A DNA stretch of 64,000 bases. It comes from Diorhabda sublineata. Its lineage: Eukaryota > Arthropoda > Insecta > Coleoptera > Chrysomelidae. The notes beneath the pieces were generated by a model that saw nothing but the letters and a program-made list of their open reading frames with translations, was not told where the DNA came from and did not search any database. Numbering within the stretch: position 1 is the first letter of the stretch; each line of letters starts with the position of its first letter. Made by a program: the position numbers and the translations under genes. The stretch covers positions 31,837,487 through 31,901,486 of the forward strand of contig NC_079480.1 in assembly GCF_026230105.1 (NCBI RefSeq). Reading direction: 5' to 3'. Shown here in pieces: positions 40,463 to 50,072 of this stretch.

Positions 40463-43400
40463 CTAAAAATGAAAGTTAGGATACAAAGAATAATACCGAA
40501 ACCGTTGAAATATCAATTTTAATAGTAATTCAATAGAACTGTTACAGACAAAATATATTTTGAGCTCAATTGATAGCTCTTCCGATATCAACACTTGCCC
40601 ACAATTTTGTTTGATCTATCTACCATAGCCGTAGATCATTTTATAAATTTATTATTTTTATAAATACTTTTAAAATTATGTATATCTTATCGTTAAAAGG
40701 CAATCGACAATTAACTTGCTCAAACTGAATAATCAATAATTATAAAACGTAAATAGACGAGTACAATGTACCTGCCTGTGAGGGAGTTTGGTTTAAACAG
40801 GGTACAAGACGTGAACTGAGCTCTTTTTCTACCTTATTCGTTTTTTTACATGTTTTTCGGTTCTGTGAATGATCCACAGCAACCCTTTTCGTGACTACTC
40901 GACAAATTCATTTACTCAGCAATTCTTATTATGATTTCATCATCAAATTGCTGAATATTTTCCTTTTTTAAACATTCGAATATATTCAAAATAACTTCCT
41001 GTGATTGTATATCTAAATCTTTATTATTGTAATTCCATTTTATTCATTCGCCCGTGGTCTAAAGAATGCCATGTTTATATTAATTTAAGGAAATTTATGA
41101 ATTAAATGAATCACATCAAGACACGCCACTGCTTATCGCAGACTGGAATATTCCAAAGAAATTTCTTTCATGTTCACGATTCGATGTTTTCATTGGTAGA
41201 CAGTGGAAATGATCAGTCCACATGGACTGACAGTTTGTTAGATGCTTTCCAAATTTTATGCAGGGACTCTTATAATTTTTCATTTCTGAATTTGGTGTGG
41301 GTACCGTGAGTATTTATGAAATATTGATTATTCCTCGCATAACTGTCTTCTGTAATTGATATAGGAAGAACTATAATTATTTATTTAGTACCAAATGGTT
41401 ATTTACATCTAGTGTAATGAGAAATGAACTTGTTTAATATTATGCAGCTATGCTTTACTCATCTTAATATCGTGAGTTTTGGCTTACTAGAAATTTGTAT
41501 TATGTTTGTTTTCACATTTTTGTTATTTATTTCGTTATTTTTTGAATATTATAACGAAATTCATAAATTGTATCATAAACTGAAAGATGTACCGTGTAGA
41601 CGATTAAGAAAGACCGACGGCTATATGTCAGGAACGAAATATATTACAAATTCGGGAATACAAAAATTATAGAATAATTGCCCCGAGTAACTCGTGGAAA
41701 TTATTGTCGGAATATTAGATTTACCACCAGAGGAAATATTTTAAAATATAAAATTGAAAAAGCCAAATTCTTTTGAATTGCCCATTAAGTGGTAATTTAT
41801 ATACGATAATCGAAATCCTTGGAATCTGGATCTGGAAGTCTGTATTTTCGGTTCTGTTTAACCTATTTCGATATTTTATATTCCGATATATTTATTTGAA
41901 AAAGGCTTTTGTCCAGAAATGAATTGTGACGAAGTCTTTGCCAGCTATATTATAAGCGTTTTCTTATTGGGAACGTGGCAATGAAACACCAAAGTGGAAT
42001 AATTATCAACGTAAATTTCAATATTGAATTTGGAAATTTTAAAATCTAGAAAGTTTACAGAAATTAATACAATTTCAAACTAAAGAAAATCTTAATTAAT
42101 TATTATAAGTGAGAATTTTACTATTATTATACAATTAGAAATATTTCTTATATTGTATTTGACCAAAATTTTAGTCGCAGACGATGAATACATAAGTATT
42201 CGGAAGCTCGGAAGCTATATCAAGGTTAGTCCACTTTGGTGTTTCATTGTCACGTTCCCAATAAGAAACCGCTCATAATATAGCTGGCAAGTGATGTTAA
42301 AAATACTTACCCCTTTCATACGATATGGATATGGAGTTGTGAAGCTGCTATGCATTGTAGAGACATAAGAATCATCGAAATTGTATTTTGATTCCGGTTT
42401 TGAAACTCTAAAAGACAATGCAATAATTACAACTATATATGAATTGTCGAAAGTCAGAATCGGCGGGGTTCACTCGAGGACATTCAGAACGGCTGCAGGA
42501 GTTAGATTCTTTCACGTAGCTCATTTTAAGTTTATAGTAAATCCGTCATGAGAGAGGTTCTAAATGAAGGACAAGACAAAATATCAGTTGGCGATAAGTG
42601 TATCATGGACAGAACACAGTACAAAAAATTGGTCAACGTACAAGGCTGCTAACCAGAATAAACCGCATGTATCTGCTGTAGCTAACTAGAAGATCGGAAA
42701 CAATAGAACGATTAATCATAGAAGGGAAAGTAGAAGGCAAACGTCCAAGAGGCAGATCTCTAGCTAGATGGGTAGACCAAACAAAACCCTTAATAAATAT
42801 GAGACTGCGTCATGCCGAAAAGATATCATAGGATAGGCAAGCATTCAAGTAACTACTGATTAAATTATAAATGGTATCATGGATAATGAAAAGAGGACGA
42901 GGATGAATTGTTTGGCTACATTTCAGATTATGGACCGTCGGATGTTTTTATGGCAAATAGTCCATGAGGTAAGGAGTTCACATACAAAATTTTACATTAC
43001 GGAAATGAATAGCTTTTGAGAAAATAATTTTTGAAAATGTAAATAACGTAACTCGTTGACGCAATTTTGTAATGTCATACTTCAAATCGGTGTCATATTT
43101 TCGATTTTATTTTAGAAATTTGAATAACTAGCCTCTTTTCAAAACACTCTTTAACCTGAAATTTTGACAGAAAGTTATTGACACTATGGCGTATTTCAGT
43201 CATCGTTTGTTCGCCTTATAATTGAGAAAGTTAGGTTAGATTGGGTTGGGTTAGATTAGGTTATTATTATTTCCTTTAAAACCCGAACGATTTATAAAGT
43301 GACAATATATATTATGTACTATTTATGTATTATTTAAAGAAAGGCTCCCATCACGGGATGAGTAGCCGGGGGAGTGGTTAGGCTAGGAGCCGAGAACTTC

Positions 43401-44048
43401 TTAATACGTTTATACTGAACAGTACTTATTTATACCCGACATAACCTCAAACTTTATCTTCCAATTAAACACAACGGGGGGCTTCGCCACCAATCCCTTC
43501 AGAGAAGGGCCTTCCCTCACTATTCTCTTCTACTTCCGCCCGCAAATCACTAAAAATCGACGGTCCATAATCTTAAGTTTTACCAAATATTTTTATTCTA
43601 GTTGAAATTATCATTAATTCTACCATAATTTAGGTACAAATCCAGCTGATACTGATGTATTTATAACTTACTCGATCCCAGTATAAACATTAACCAATAA
43701 TTTATTAGGATTAATGTCTAAATCTTTCCTTCTTTTGAAGACTTGTTTTAACATATCTTCTGTGGTTGTAGACCAATTATCATCATAGTTATTACCGCAA
43801 TGATTGTAGTGAGACCTGAAGAGATTGTAATTCTCTGGACTGTAAGGATTATTATCTACAGGTTGTGAATATTGGTAGTTTTCCCATCCTGTTACTTTAA
43901 CAGCTGGTATAAACTTTTTCTTTGTGTACAAAGTTACTTTAGGGCGAAGATCCATTGGATTTTCGTGTATATTTTCGAGCTGTAATAATTTACTTTAGAA
44001 TTCGAGTACTTTTTTCAAAATAAAACTTACTATAAATGGAGGTGGCAT
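40202..44048 (-). CDS. Four-exon gene encoding a 227-residue protein of unknown function
   Basis: Exons 44048-44031, 43979-43672, 42407-42311 and 40462-40202 total 684 nt with consistent phases (0, 2, 0). Donors ATA|GTAAGT, GA|GTAAGT, GGG|GTAAGT; acceptors TTATTACAG, GTCTTTTAG, CATTTTTAG. Protein starts MPPPFILENIHENPMDLRPK and continues KKKFIPAVKVTGWENYQYS, SYVSTMHSSFTTPYPYRMKG, RHVSYNCCTNKFTDGSS to QLNVMNQ and a TGA. It is hydrophilic, rich in Asn, Tyr, Pro and Lys, with no signal peptide, membrane segment or recognised domain. It looks like a small structural or adaptor protein, but function cannot be assigned. TTTATT (AATAAA on the minus strand) lies about 200 bp past the stop. Intron 3 holds a transposon copy, a MITE and an antisense ORF. 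Confidence 0.8.
40556..41400 (+). mobile_element. DNA transposon copy A (shared with 57765-59110), coding region lost
   Basis: Blocks shared in order with copy B: GCTCTTCC.ATATCAA, ACAATTTTGTTTGATCT, AGGCAATCGA, AGACGTGAACT, ACATGTTTTTCGGTTCTGT, AATGATCCACAGCAACCC, GATTCGATGTTTTCATT, ATGGACTGAC.GTTTGTTAGATG and GAAATATTGATT. Copy A lacks the transposase segment present in copy B. Sits in intron 3 of the 227-residue gene. Confidence 0.75.
41424..41672 (+). CDS. Small ORF, 82 codons, with a membrane segment
   Basis: Residues about 17-41 are strongly hydrophobic (FGLLEICIMFVFTFLLFISL) followed by a basic, polar tail (KLKDVPCRRLRKTDGYMSG). Shape fits a small single-pass membrane protein, antisense in an intron. 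No family is recognised, and AT-rich DNA easily yields hydrophobic ORFs. Confidence 0.25.
   Translation: MNLFNIMQLCFTHLNIVSFGLLEICIMFVFTFLLFISLFFEYYNEIHKLYHKLKDVPCRRLRKTDGYMSGTKYITNSGIQKL
41946..42286 (+). mobile_element. MITE-like element with about 58-bp inverted ends
   Basis: Left GCCAGCTATATTATAAGCG, TTTTCTTATTGGGAACGTGG, CAATGAAACACCAAAGTGGA is repeated in reverse complement at the right (TCCACTTTGGTGTTTCATTG ... ATAATATAGCTGGC) with about four mismatches. No coding capacity. The right end lies about 25 bp from the donor of exon 3 of the 227-residue gene. Confidence 0.7.
42311..42407 (-). CDS. 227-residue gene, exon 3
   Basis: VSKPESKYNFDDSYVSTMHS then PYRMKG; canonical TTTTAG and GTAAGT flanks. 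Confidence 0.85.
42610..42900 (+). pseudogene. LINE C-terminal fragment
   Basis: RSETIERLIIEGKVEGKRPR, GRSLARWVDQTKPLINMRL and a GAAAAGAGGACGAGGATGA tail match the 'RGR...RW.DQ' C-terminus that ends many insect LINE ORFs. In intron 2 of the 227-residue gene, opposite strand. Confidence 0.75.
43330..43560 (+). other. GC-rich insertion-like segment, unassigned
   Basis: GCCGGGGGAGTGGTTAGGC, GGGGGGCTTCGCCACC and AGAAGGGCCTTCCCT stand out from AT-rich surroundings. Its right edge CGACGGTCCATAATCTTAA is the inverse of AGATTATGGACCGTCGG at about 42924, hinting at a pair of element ends about 630 bp apart. Confidence 0.4.
43672..43979 (-). CDS. 227-residue gene, exon 2
   Basis: LENIHENPMDLRPKV through NKLLVNVYTGI plus two bases; the largest exon. 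Confidence 0.85.
44031..44048 (-). CDS. 227-residue gene, exon 1 (six codons)
   Basis: MPPPFI then donor GTAAGT. An overlapping longer frame (70 codons from 44202) would exit in phase 1 and would not join exon 2 in frame. Confidence 0.7.
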
Positions 44049-44499
44049 TTTTGTTAAATTTTTCAATTGACGAGGATAAAAATGCTCTTTGACAAAATTC
44101 AATAACCAATTTTATCAAACTGACAGTACAAAAATGATTTTTTCTTCTTTCATTTAGATGAAAACGTAACTGGAAAAGTTGATTTTTTATCTCAATTTTC
44201 ATCCAATGTTAGGATAAGGATATTCTTAGTATTATAGCCATTAATATGGTAACAGTATTGTCAATGGAATTAAAGGCATTTTTGGCACAACTGAAGCAAG
44301 TACCATTGTCGATATATATTACATTTGGGCAGCCTCTTCTGACAATAGAACGTATTAGTGGCTGCAGAAATGACATAGTAGTAAAAGAGACTGAAATGCC
44401 AATGTCTATGAACCAAGAGATCTATGATCTGAATAAAAAGAAATACATCCAGATGAAATGGTAATAATAGGAGAGCTGCTACCTTTGAACAATAGCAAC

Positions 44500-45560
44500 A
44501 CAGTTGTCAATATGTCAAATCTGACAAGACCATCATAGAGTTTGACTTTTTTAATTATGAACGTACTCAGATCGTATTTTTGAGTTGTATTCGGATACTT
44601 GACACATTCATCTTGGTAAAAAAATCGAATTAATTCGCAAACATTTTCGTGCAGTGATTTTCTACGACTTTCGACATGGATAAAACCAGCAGCGGTACCG
44701 ATTGAGTCGCTTCGACTTTTGGTGACGAACTATCATCTTGAACCATTCGTGTTTCGCTGGTTTTTCTAATTGAATCGTAGGATGAATTTTGTGAAGGTCG
44801 TCCAAGATCGCATGCTGTGTCCGAAACAATCGATGCTGTTTATTAACTGCTAGTGCAAGATCGTCATGTGACGTACCGTGAAATTGAGACATACTTGGGC
44901 ATTAGTTCCACTTGCACACATTAAATGTAGTATGAACAATTGGCAGTCAAAAAGATTTGCTTGCATTGAATACTGCATAATTTGAGAATCGCTTAAGAAA
45001 AAGCTCGTATCGATTGGTTCATATAAATGTTATATGTGTAATAAATCAGGGATCGATGCATATAAACTCGAAATTGACTACATTCGACTATATGGGTCTT
45101 CCAAGACGAGTCAAACCAACAAAAGTTGATCGCATATGGAGCAAGTAATCGCCTGTTTTTTTTTTTGAATTTATTGGACATGTCGCCACCGTCTCATTAG
45201 AGCAAAGTAGAGCAGCATGATATACCAGTATTTGTTTGCCAGAACCACGACGATGCAAGCTCTCACAAATCAGCTCAAACAAAACGTTTTTGAACAGTCA
45301 AAACATCGAATTGATGGGTCATCCACCGTACAGTTCTTATTTGGCACTCATTGATTTCTTCTTATTCCGTAGATTAAAATAAATTGCGAAGACAACGTTT
45401 TTCTACACTTGAAAAAGCGTATGATGCATTCAAATCGAATATTTTGGAGGTACCTCAATCGAAATGGAAGAAATTCTTCAACAATGTTTTGAAAAACAAT
45501 GCAGCCTTATCCAATTGTAGATATTGTCGGCCTCGAAAGAATACGAAATAATTTCATAAT
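44500..45560 (+). pseudogene. mariner transposon (SETMAR-like), near full-length, degenerate
   Basis: Starts GAGCTGCTACCTTTG, matching the terminus at 23.3 kb. Frames give RPRSHAVSETIDAV, QDRHVTYREIETYLGISSTC, YEQLAVKKICLH, then after a scrambled centre HDDASSHKSAQTK, LRRQRFSTLEKAYDAFKSNI and EVPQSKWKKFFNN. HTH and C-terminal blocks are collinear with the family. Numerous stops and rearrangements in the catalytic core. Short minus ORFs here are shadows. Confidence 0.85.
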
Positions 45561-46813
45561 AATCACACTAAATACAAATAATGAAAAAATTACAAAACGT
45601 GAAAATTTCTTTATTTATATGAGAGATAGTGTGGTAGAAAATATCCAAAGTTCTGTATGTGACAGTGAGATTGGTTAATTCTATACAAAACTCTTAGTAT
45701 GGGGATTAGTTGTATAGTTCTTGATCAAGAGACTTCTTTATTATGAAAAAGTCAATTTCTGTCACACGTTGTAAATAATGTAATTACATGATTCTATATA
45801 CTTGTCCAAGCAAGTCGAGTGAATCGATTGGTTGGTACGTATAACAAAAATTTATATTTCTTTCGGTGAATTCTGGACAGACTGTGGAAAGTCTCTTTAC
45901 TGAAATTGAAGTTTACTACATAAAAAGGGTACATTTAGAATCAAATTGCCCTCCAGACATTTCTGAAAGATTATAACTTCATTCAATGCTGTCGGTTAAA
46001 TTCTAAACTCATTTCAATTTATGAAACTAATTTAATTCTAATATATCTCGAGAAGGGTGAAAAAATTACGAAATTTTTATTATAATTTCACGGATACATG
46101 GATTTTTAAATTCGAGTTCGTGTTGACTAAAAATAAGTGATGGAAGTATTGATTTTTTTGTTTTTAATGACTGTACTAATGTGAAACTTTCCATACGGAA
46201 TACAAGACAAGACATATAAAGTCTCTCGACTTCACGAGATTTCAATAGCTTTTATATAAAAGAAAGCAGCACTAGAAACAAAACCTCTCTTCCATTTAAA
46301 CACTACATATTTTTAATAGAAAGTGGAAATACTAAAATAGTTACGTGAAATATGAACTGAAGCTTTTGAATTTGTGAGAAATTTTAATATTCTTTGAAAA
46401 CCTGTAAATTGCTCAACCGTTCAGGAAGTGATTTACATTTTCAGGTAAAAAAATTAATGAATACATCAATTTAATTGCTTGATGTGATGAAATAATGAAT
46501 TTATGTAATCACACATTGTAAATGCGTCGAAGCTGTCCAATAAAACATTGTAGAATGATTAAATTTTGTAGTCTTACCGATTGGAGAATCAGAAAATAAG
46601 TAATTTAACTGACGCATATAAAGGTACAAACCACTTTTATACAGTAAAAAAATATTCTACCGTTCTTTAAAAAAGAAAACAACTACTTTCCTGGCTAATG
46701 CCTCGACGAATATTAAATTACATCCCCTATGAATAGCGTGATGTCAATTAAGCTTTTTGTCGATACGAATATCCTCAATGGCGTGCAATTGCAAGGAGAG
46801 GTTTGTATTCACT
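45561..46813 (+). other. Interval without recognised genes
   Basis: AT-rich; no ORF of note before the hammerhead motif. Confidence 0.45.
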
Positions 46814-46844
46814 GACTAGTTTCGACGTCATTACGTCTCATCAG
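46814..46844 (-). ncRNA. Hammerhead ribozyme motif with complete core
   Basis: Minus strand: CTGATGA, stem II GACGT-AATG-ACGTC (five perfect pairs), GAAAC, TA, GTC. This satisfies the conserved CUGANGA...GAAA...NUH core with correct spacing; cleavage would follow the C at 46814. Stem III is only AC/GT with a TA loop (ACTAGT is self-complementary), typical of minimal type I hammerheads in PLEs that act as dimers. Stem I (AAT before CTGATGA against AGTGAAT after GTC) is weak as written. Surrounding sequence is non-coding. Confidence 0.65.
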
Positions 46845-47469
46845 ATTAGTTTAACAGTCCTTCCTTCCGATTTCTATTTTAATCTGTCGAGCTTAAATGG
46901 ATTCATCGTGATTCCTGCAAAAGTGCTAATTCTACTTGTACTTGAAAACAAATTTTGATAACAAAAGGTCTCATTTCAATTTATTCTTTATTCAGATTTT
47001 GGGGGCTTAAAATCTGTTCAAACTTTTCGAGAATCCATCAAAATATGTGGAATTGCAGTGGAGAAACAGTGTGGCCCTTCTTAGTCACCGATTTTTCAGT
47101 CAAAATTTCATTTTAAATTCAAGTTAACCCATCAGTATCAGAAACAAATTTTATAAACTTTCTTGAAACCTAATAATCTATATAAAATTCAACTTCCCTT
47201 TCTGTTTTGAAATTAAGTTATCCCTCACTATCTACAGGGTTAGTTTAATGTATAGAAATATCTGAATATCTCATAAATGAAACGAGATTGGAACTAGATT
47301 ATAACAATCACCTCTATATTTGTCGAAATCGCTTCCCACCAGGTTATTTTTTCTCAAGTTTGGGAACAAAGATTTTGTGGCAACTACTGGCGACAAGTTT
47401 TAGAAGCTTCTTCATACGATGAATTTGTTTTCATATCTGACTCTCATAGAGGGCGCTAGTTACAAGGGT

Positions 47470-47635
47470 AATACTAAGTGATATTGAACATATTTCAATA
47501 TTAGATTTATTACGAAAAATTTAAAGTGCACATCATTTAATTTTTCATCAAAAAGATACTCTTGATAAATTTCGATACTTTGTACCGTTTTCGAAATATT
47601 TTGATTTGAAAATTATAAAGTACTAACCGATGCTG
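47470..47635 (+). repeat. Second copy of the dispersed repeat at 2695-2870
   Basis: Collinear with the first copy. Upstream CATAGAGGGCGCTAG at about 47446 is not shared. Non-coding. Confidence 0.6.
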
Positions 47636-47734
47636 GTATGAAGTAAGGATAAATGTATTAATAAAACAAAAAATCTAAAGATAAAAATTTAGAAAAACGC
47701 TAATAACATGAAATAGAATTCAATTATAGTAGAT

Positions 47735-48300
47735 TAGTTTAGGTTAGGTTTGACGAAATGCCTCATTGGGGACACAAGCAAGTGGATAAACTGCAAACAC
47801 AGGGCAACCAACTATTTCGCAGACAGATTCTTACGGGACATGGGTCATTCGGTACCTACACCAATGATCTATGCAGCGAGGGTAATCAAACGGACGACGC
47901 GGTCCATTTCCTGTATGAATGTGCGTGATGGGATCAGGGAAATAATGACATTGAAAAGAAGATCAAGGGAAAACTACCAAGAGAAGAGGAGATAGTAGTA
48001 AACATAGTGAGATCCAAAAAAAAACTGGCAAAATATATCAAAATATATGACTGTCGTAATGAGGAAGAAAGGAAAAGAGGACTGAGGAGAAAATGAGTAA
48101 TTATTAATGAAGTAATTGAGTAATTAAGGGAGGTGTGCTGATGAAATGATAATCTCTGTCCTGCCAGCACACGCAGACTCCTAAGAATGCTTAAATGAGG
48201 AGGGTGGTTTGGTGAGATGTGAAAGTTCCACACGTGCTCTCAGTAGTGCATAGCCCGCTGAGAGGAAGGTATAAGCTTCTACCCTACCTCAGGGGCCAAA
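47735..48300 (+). pseudogene. R1-clade LINE C-terminus and 3' tail
   Basis: FADRFLRDMGHSVPTPM, then in the next frame DDAVHFLYECA, WDQGNNDIEKKIKGKLPREE and EIVVNIVRSKKKLAKYIK. This is the post-RT zinc-knuckle/tail region (GHG.F..YL ... D..EH..FEC..W) of R1-type LINEs; the first Cys pair is lost. The 3' UTR ends near CTACCTCAGGGGCC. Confidence 0.75.
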
Positions 48301-48495
48301 AAAATGTTAGGTTAGTTTAAGTTAGGTTAATCCTTGAAAGTTTATTTCTTTTATTTCATATTATAGGTTTCACACACTTGACAGTTAATCATACTTATGA
48401 TTTCGTGGACCTTGATTGCAGAGCATTCACCCAAAACGTGGAGCGAGTGTGCACGTGATAACATGCCAAAATATGTAATTATCCATGGATCACAC

Positions 48496-48713
48496 CAGGG
48501 CCGGATTAAGCTAGGGGTTTGGGGGCTATAGCCCCGGGCCCCAGGTCCAAGAGGGCCCCATCATTTGGAAATCATTCTGTATTTTTTGATGTGTTGATAC
48601 CACAAATCTAACGTATTGATATTATTTTGTGAATTTTTCCGGGTTTTCGAATTCCTTAAGGGGGTCCCGTCATTATTTTAGCCCCGGGCCTTATAAATCT
48701 TAATCCGGCCCTG
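48496..48713 (+). mobile_element. hAT-type MITE with 8-bp target site duplication
   Basis: Ends CAGGGCCGGATTAAG and CTTAATCCGGCCCTG are exact 15-bp inverted repeats; a further inverted GCCCCGGGCC lies inside each. Flanked by GATCACAC (48488-48495) and GATCATAC (48714-48721), an 8-bp duplication with one mismatch. 218 bp, no coding capacity. CAGGG ends and 8-bp duplication are hAT hallmarks. Confidence 0.88.
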
Positions 48714-49384
48714 GATCATACTGATCGCTTTCATGTTTTGGCTACAGCGGATCGCGATTTTCATCATTAAATGTAATTGTTAATTATTTTATGATTGTTA
48801 ATAATTCATTATAAGAAGCAAAATAACTTTTTAGCAGTAAATGAAATGATTTTAACTATAAAAAATACTTTTTGTTTCCGATCACCCCTTAAAAAAATGT
48901 TTCCACTAACATAACTCAATTCACTCCTTAAAAGGGCAACAAATTTGGTCACCTTGTAACGAATGAGAACTATTGTTAAGCGGATTTGGATGTTTTCGAA
49001 TCTGAAATTCAAATTCAACGGACTCTGTTGTATCTTTACAAATCGATGCGTAACTCCATCCCGATCTGAATTTATTCAGTCATCTTGTTTTACAAGTAAA
49101 ATATTTTTAGAAAGATATGGATTGTCATATGTAAAATATATTTCATATCAAATGTCACTTATTATGAGAAAATACTTTTTTTGACGACGCCATCTGAAAG
49201 TTGTTTGTTCTGTATTCATTTACATACCGAAAGTTGCGTTTTGACTGTTCCATGTAGTGAAAGTGACAGTTCCGTACTGCAAAACACTTCAATGTTGACA
49301 GTTGACAGTGTCACTTCGATGATTTTGCATAACCTTAAATTTTGAATTTTCTGAAATTATTTGTTTTATCTAAATTAATGAATA

Positions 49385-49767
49385 ACAATGAATGATGATG
49401 AAAAAGAAAACATCAGCGATGAAGATTTATTCGAATCCACGCCACCTGATTTCACCGAAGAAAGCAATGAGGCCGTTCTTAATTCGTTGCGGATAAATTT
49501 CGTGCAAGGTATGAAAAACAGTACGAGCTCTTTATGAAGTGGTGTCACCAGAAAAAAGCGAAAAACCCAACGAAATACGTAGCGCTCGCTTATTTTTCAG
49601 AAAAATCTAAAATCTGGAAAAGTTCTACTTTATGGTCTACATTCTCGATGATTAAAAGTACTCTCGCAATAAAACAAGATGTTCACATCAACAAATATCC
49701 AAAACTCATCAATTTCCTGAAGGAAAAAAACAACAAAGGGTACACTGCAAAAAATCAAAAACTTTAA
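49385..49767 (+). pseudogene. Crypton-like tyrosine recombinase, N-terminal part
   Basis: An ATG-led acidic stretch (MNDDEKENISDEDLFESTPP) shifts frame near 49505 into RARYEKQYELFMKWCHQKKA, YVALAYFSEKSKIWKSSTLW, STFSMIKSTLAIKQDVHIN and YPKLINFLKEKNNKGYTAK before a stop. This helical core-binding (SAM-like) domain is typical of animal Crypton-family recombinases; the catalytic R..HxxR..Y domain is absent. Frameshift plus truncation make it non-functional. Confidence 0.65.
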
Positions 49768-50072
49768 CTTCAATGTAATTTAAAAAGTTTTGGATCTTAT
49801 GCGTCGTATAAAAAATGTTGTGTACGCCGCGGCTGGAATACTACTTTGTTGGACTCGTCTCACAATTTGGCATACAAATAACGATTTTTTTATAATAAGA
49901 AATATTTGATAGTGAAAATAGAAAAGGCTGAAGAAATAAATTCTTAGACCGGGCGCAAGTTGAGACGCAGTGAACACGTGTTATGTATCACTTTGTTAAC
50001 ACAGTGTTGCCATAATATGTTAAAAATAAATACAAATAGGTCTACAACAAATCTTTCGATTATAAATCAATA

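Noticed and set aside
43990..44202. 70-codon minus ORF as the first exon of the 227-residue gene
   Set aside because: It would enter exon 2 in the wrong phase; the overlapping six-codon frame from 44048 fits exactly.
44662..45282. Three minus-strand ORFs of 62-76 codons
   Set aside because: Antisense shadows of a plus-strand mariner whose frames explain the conservation.
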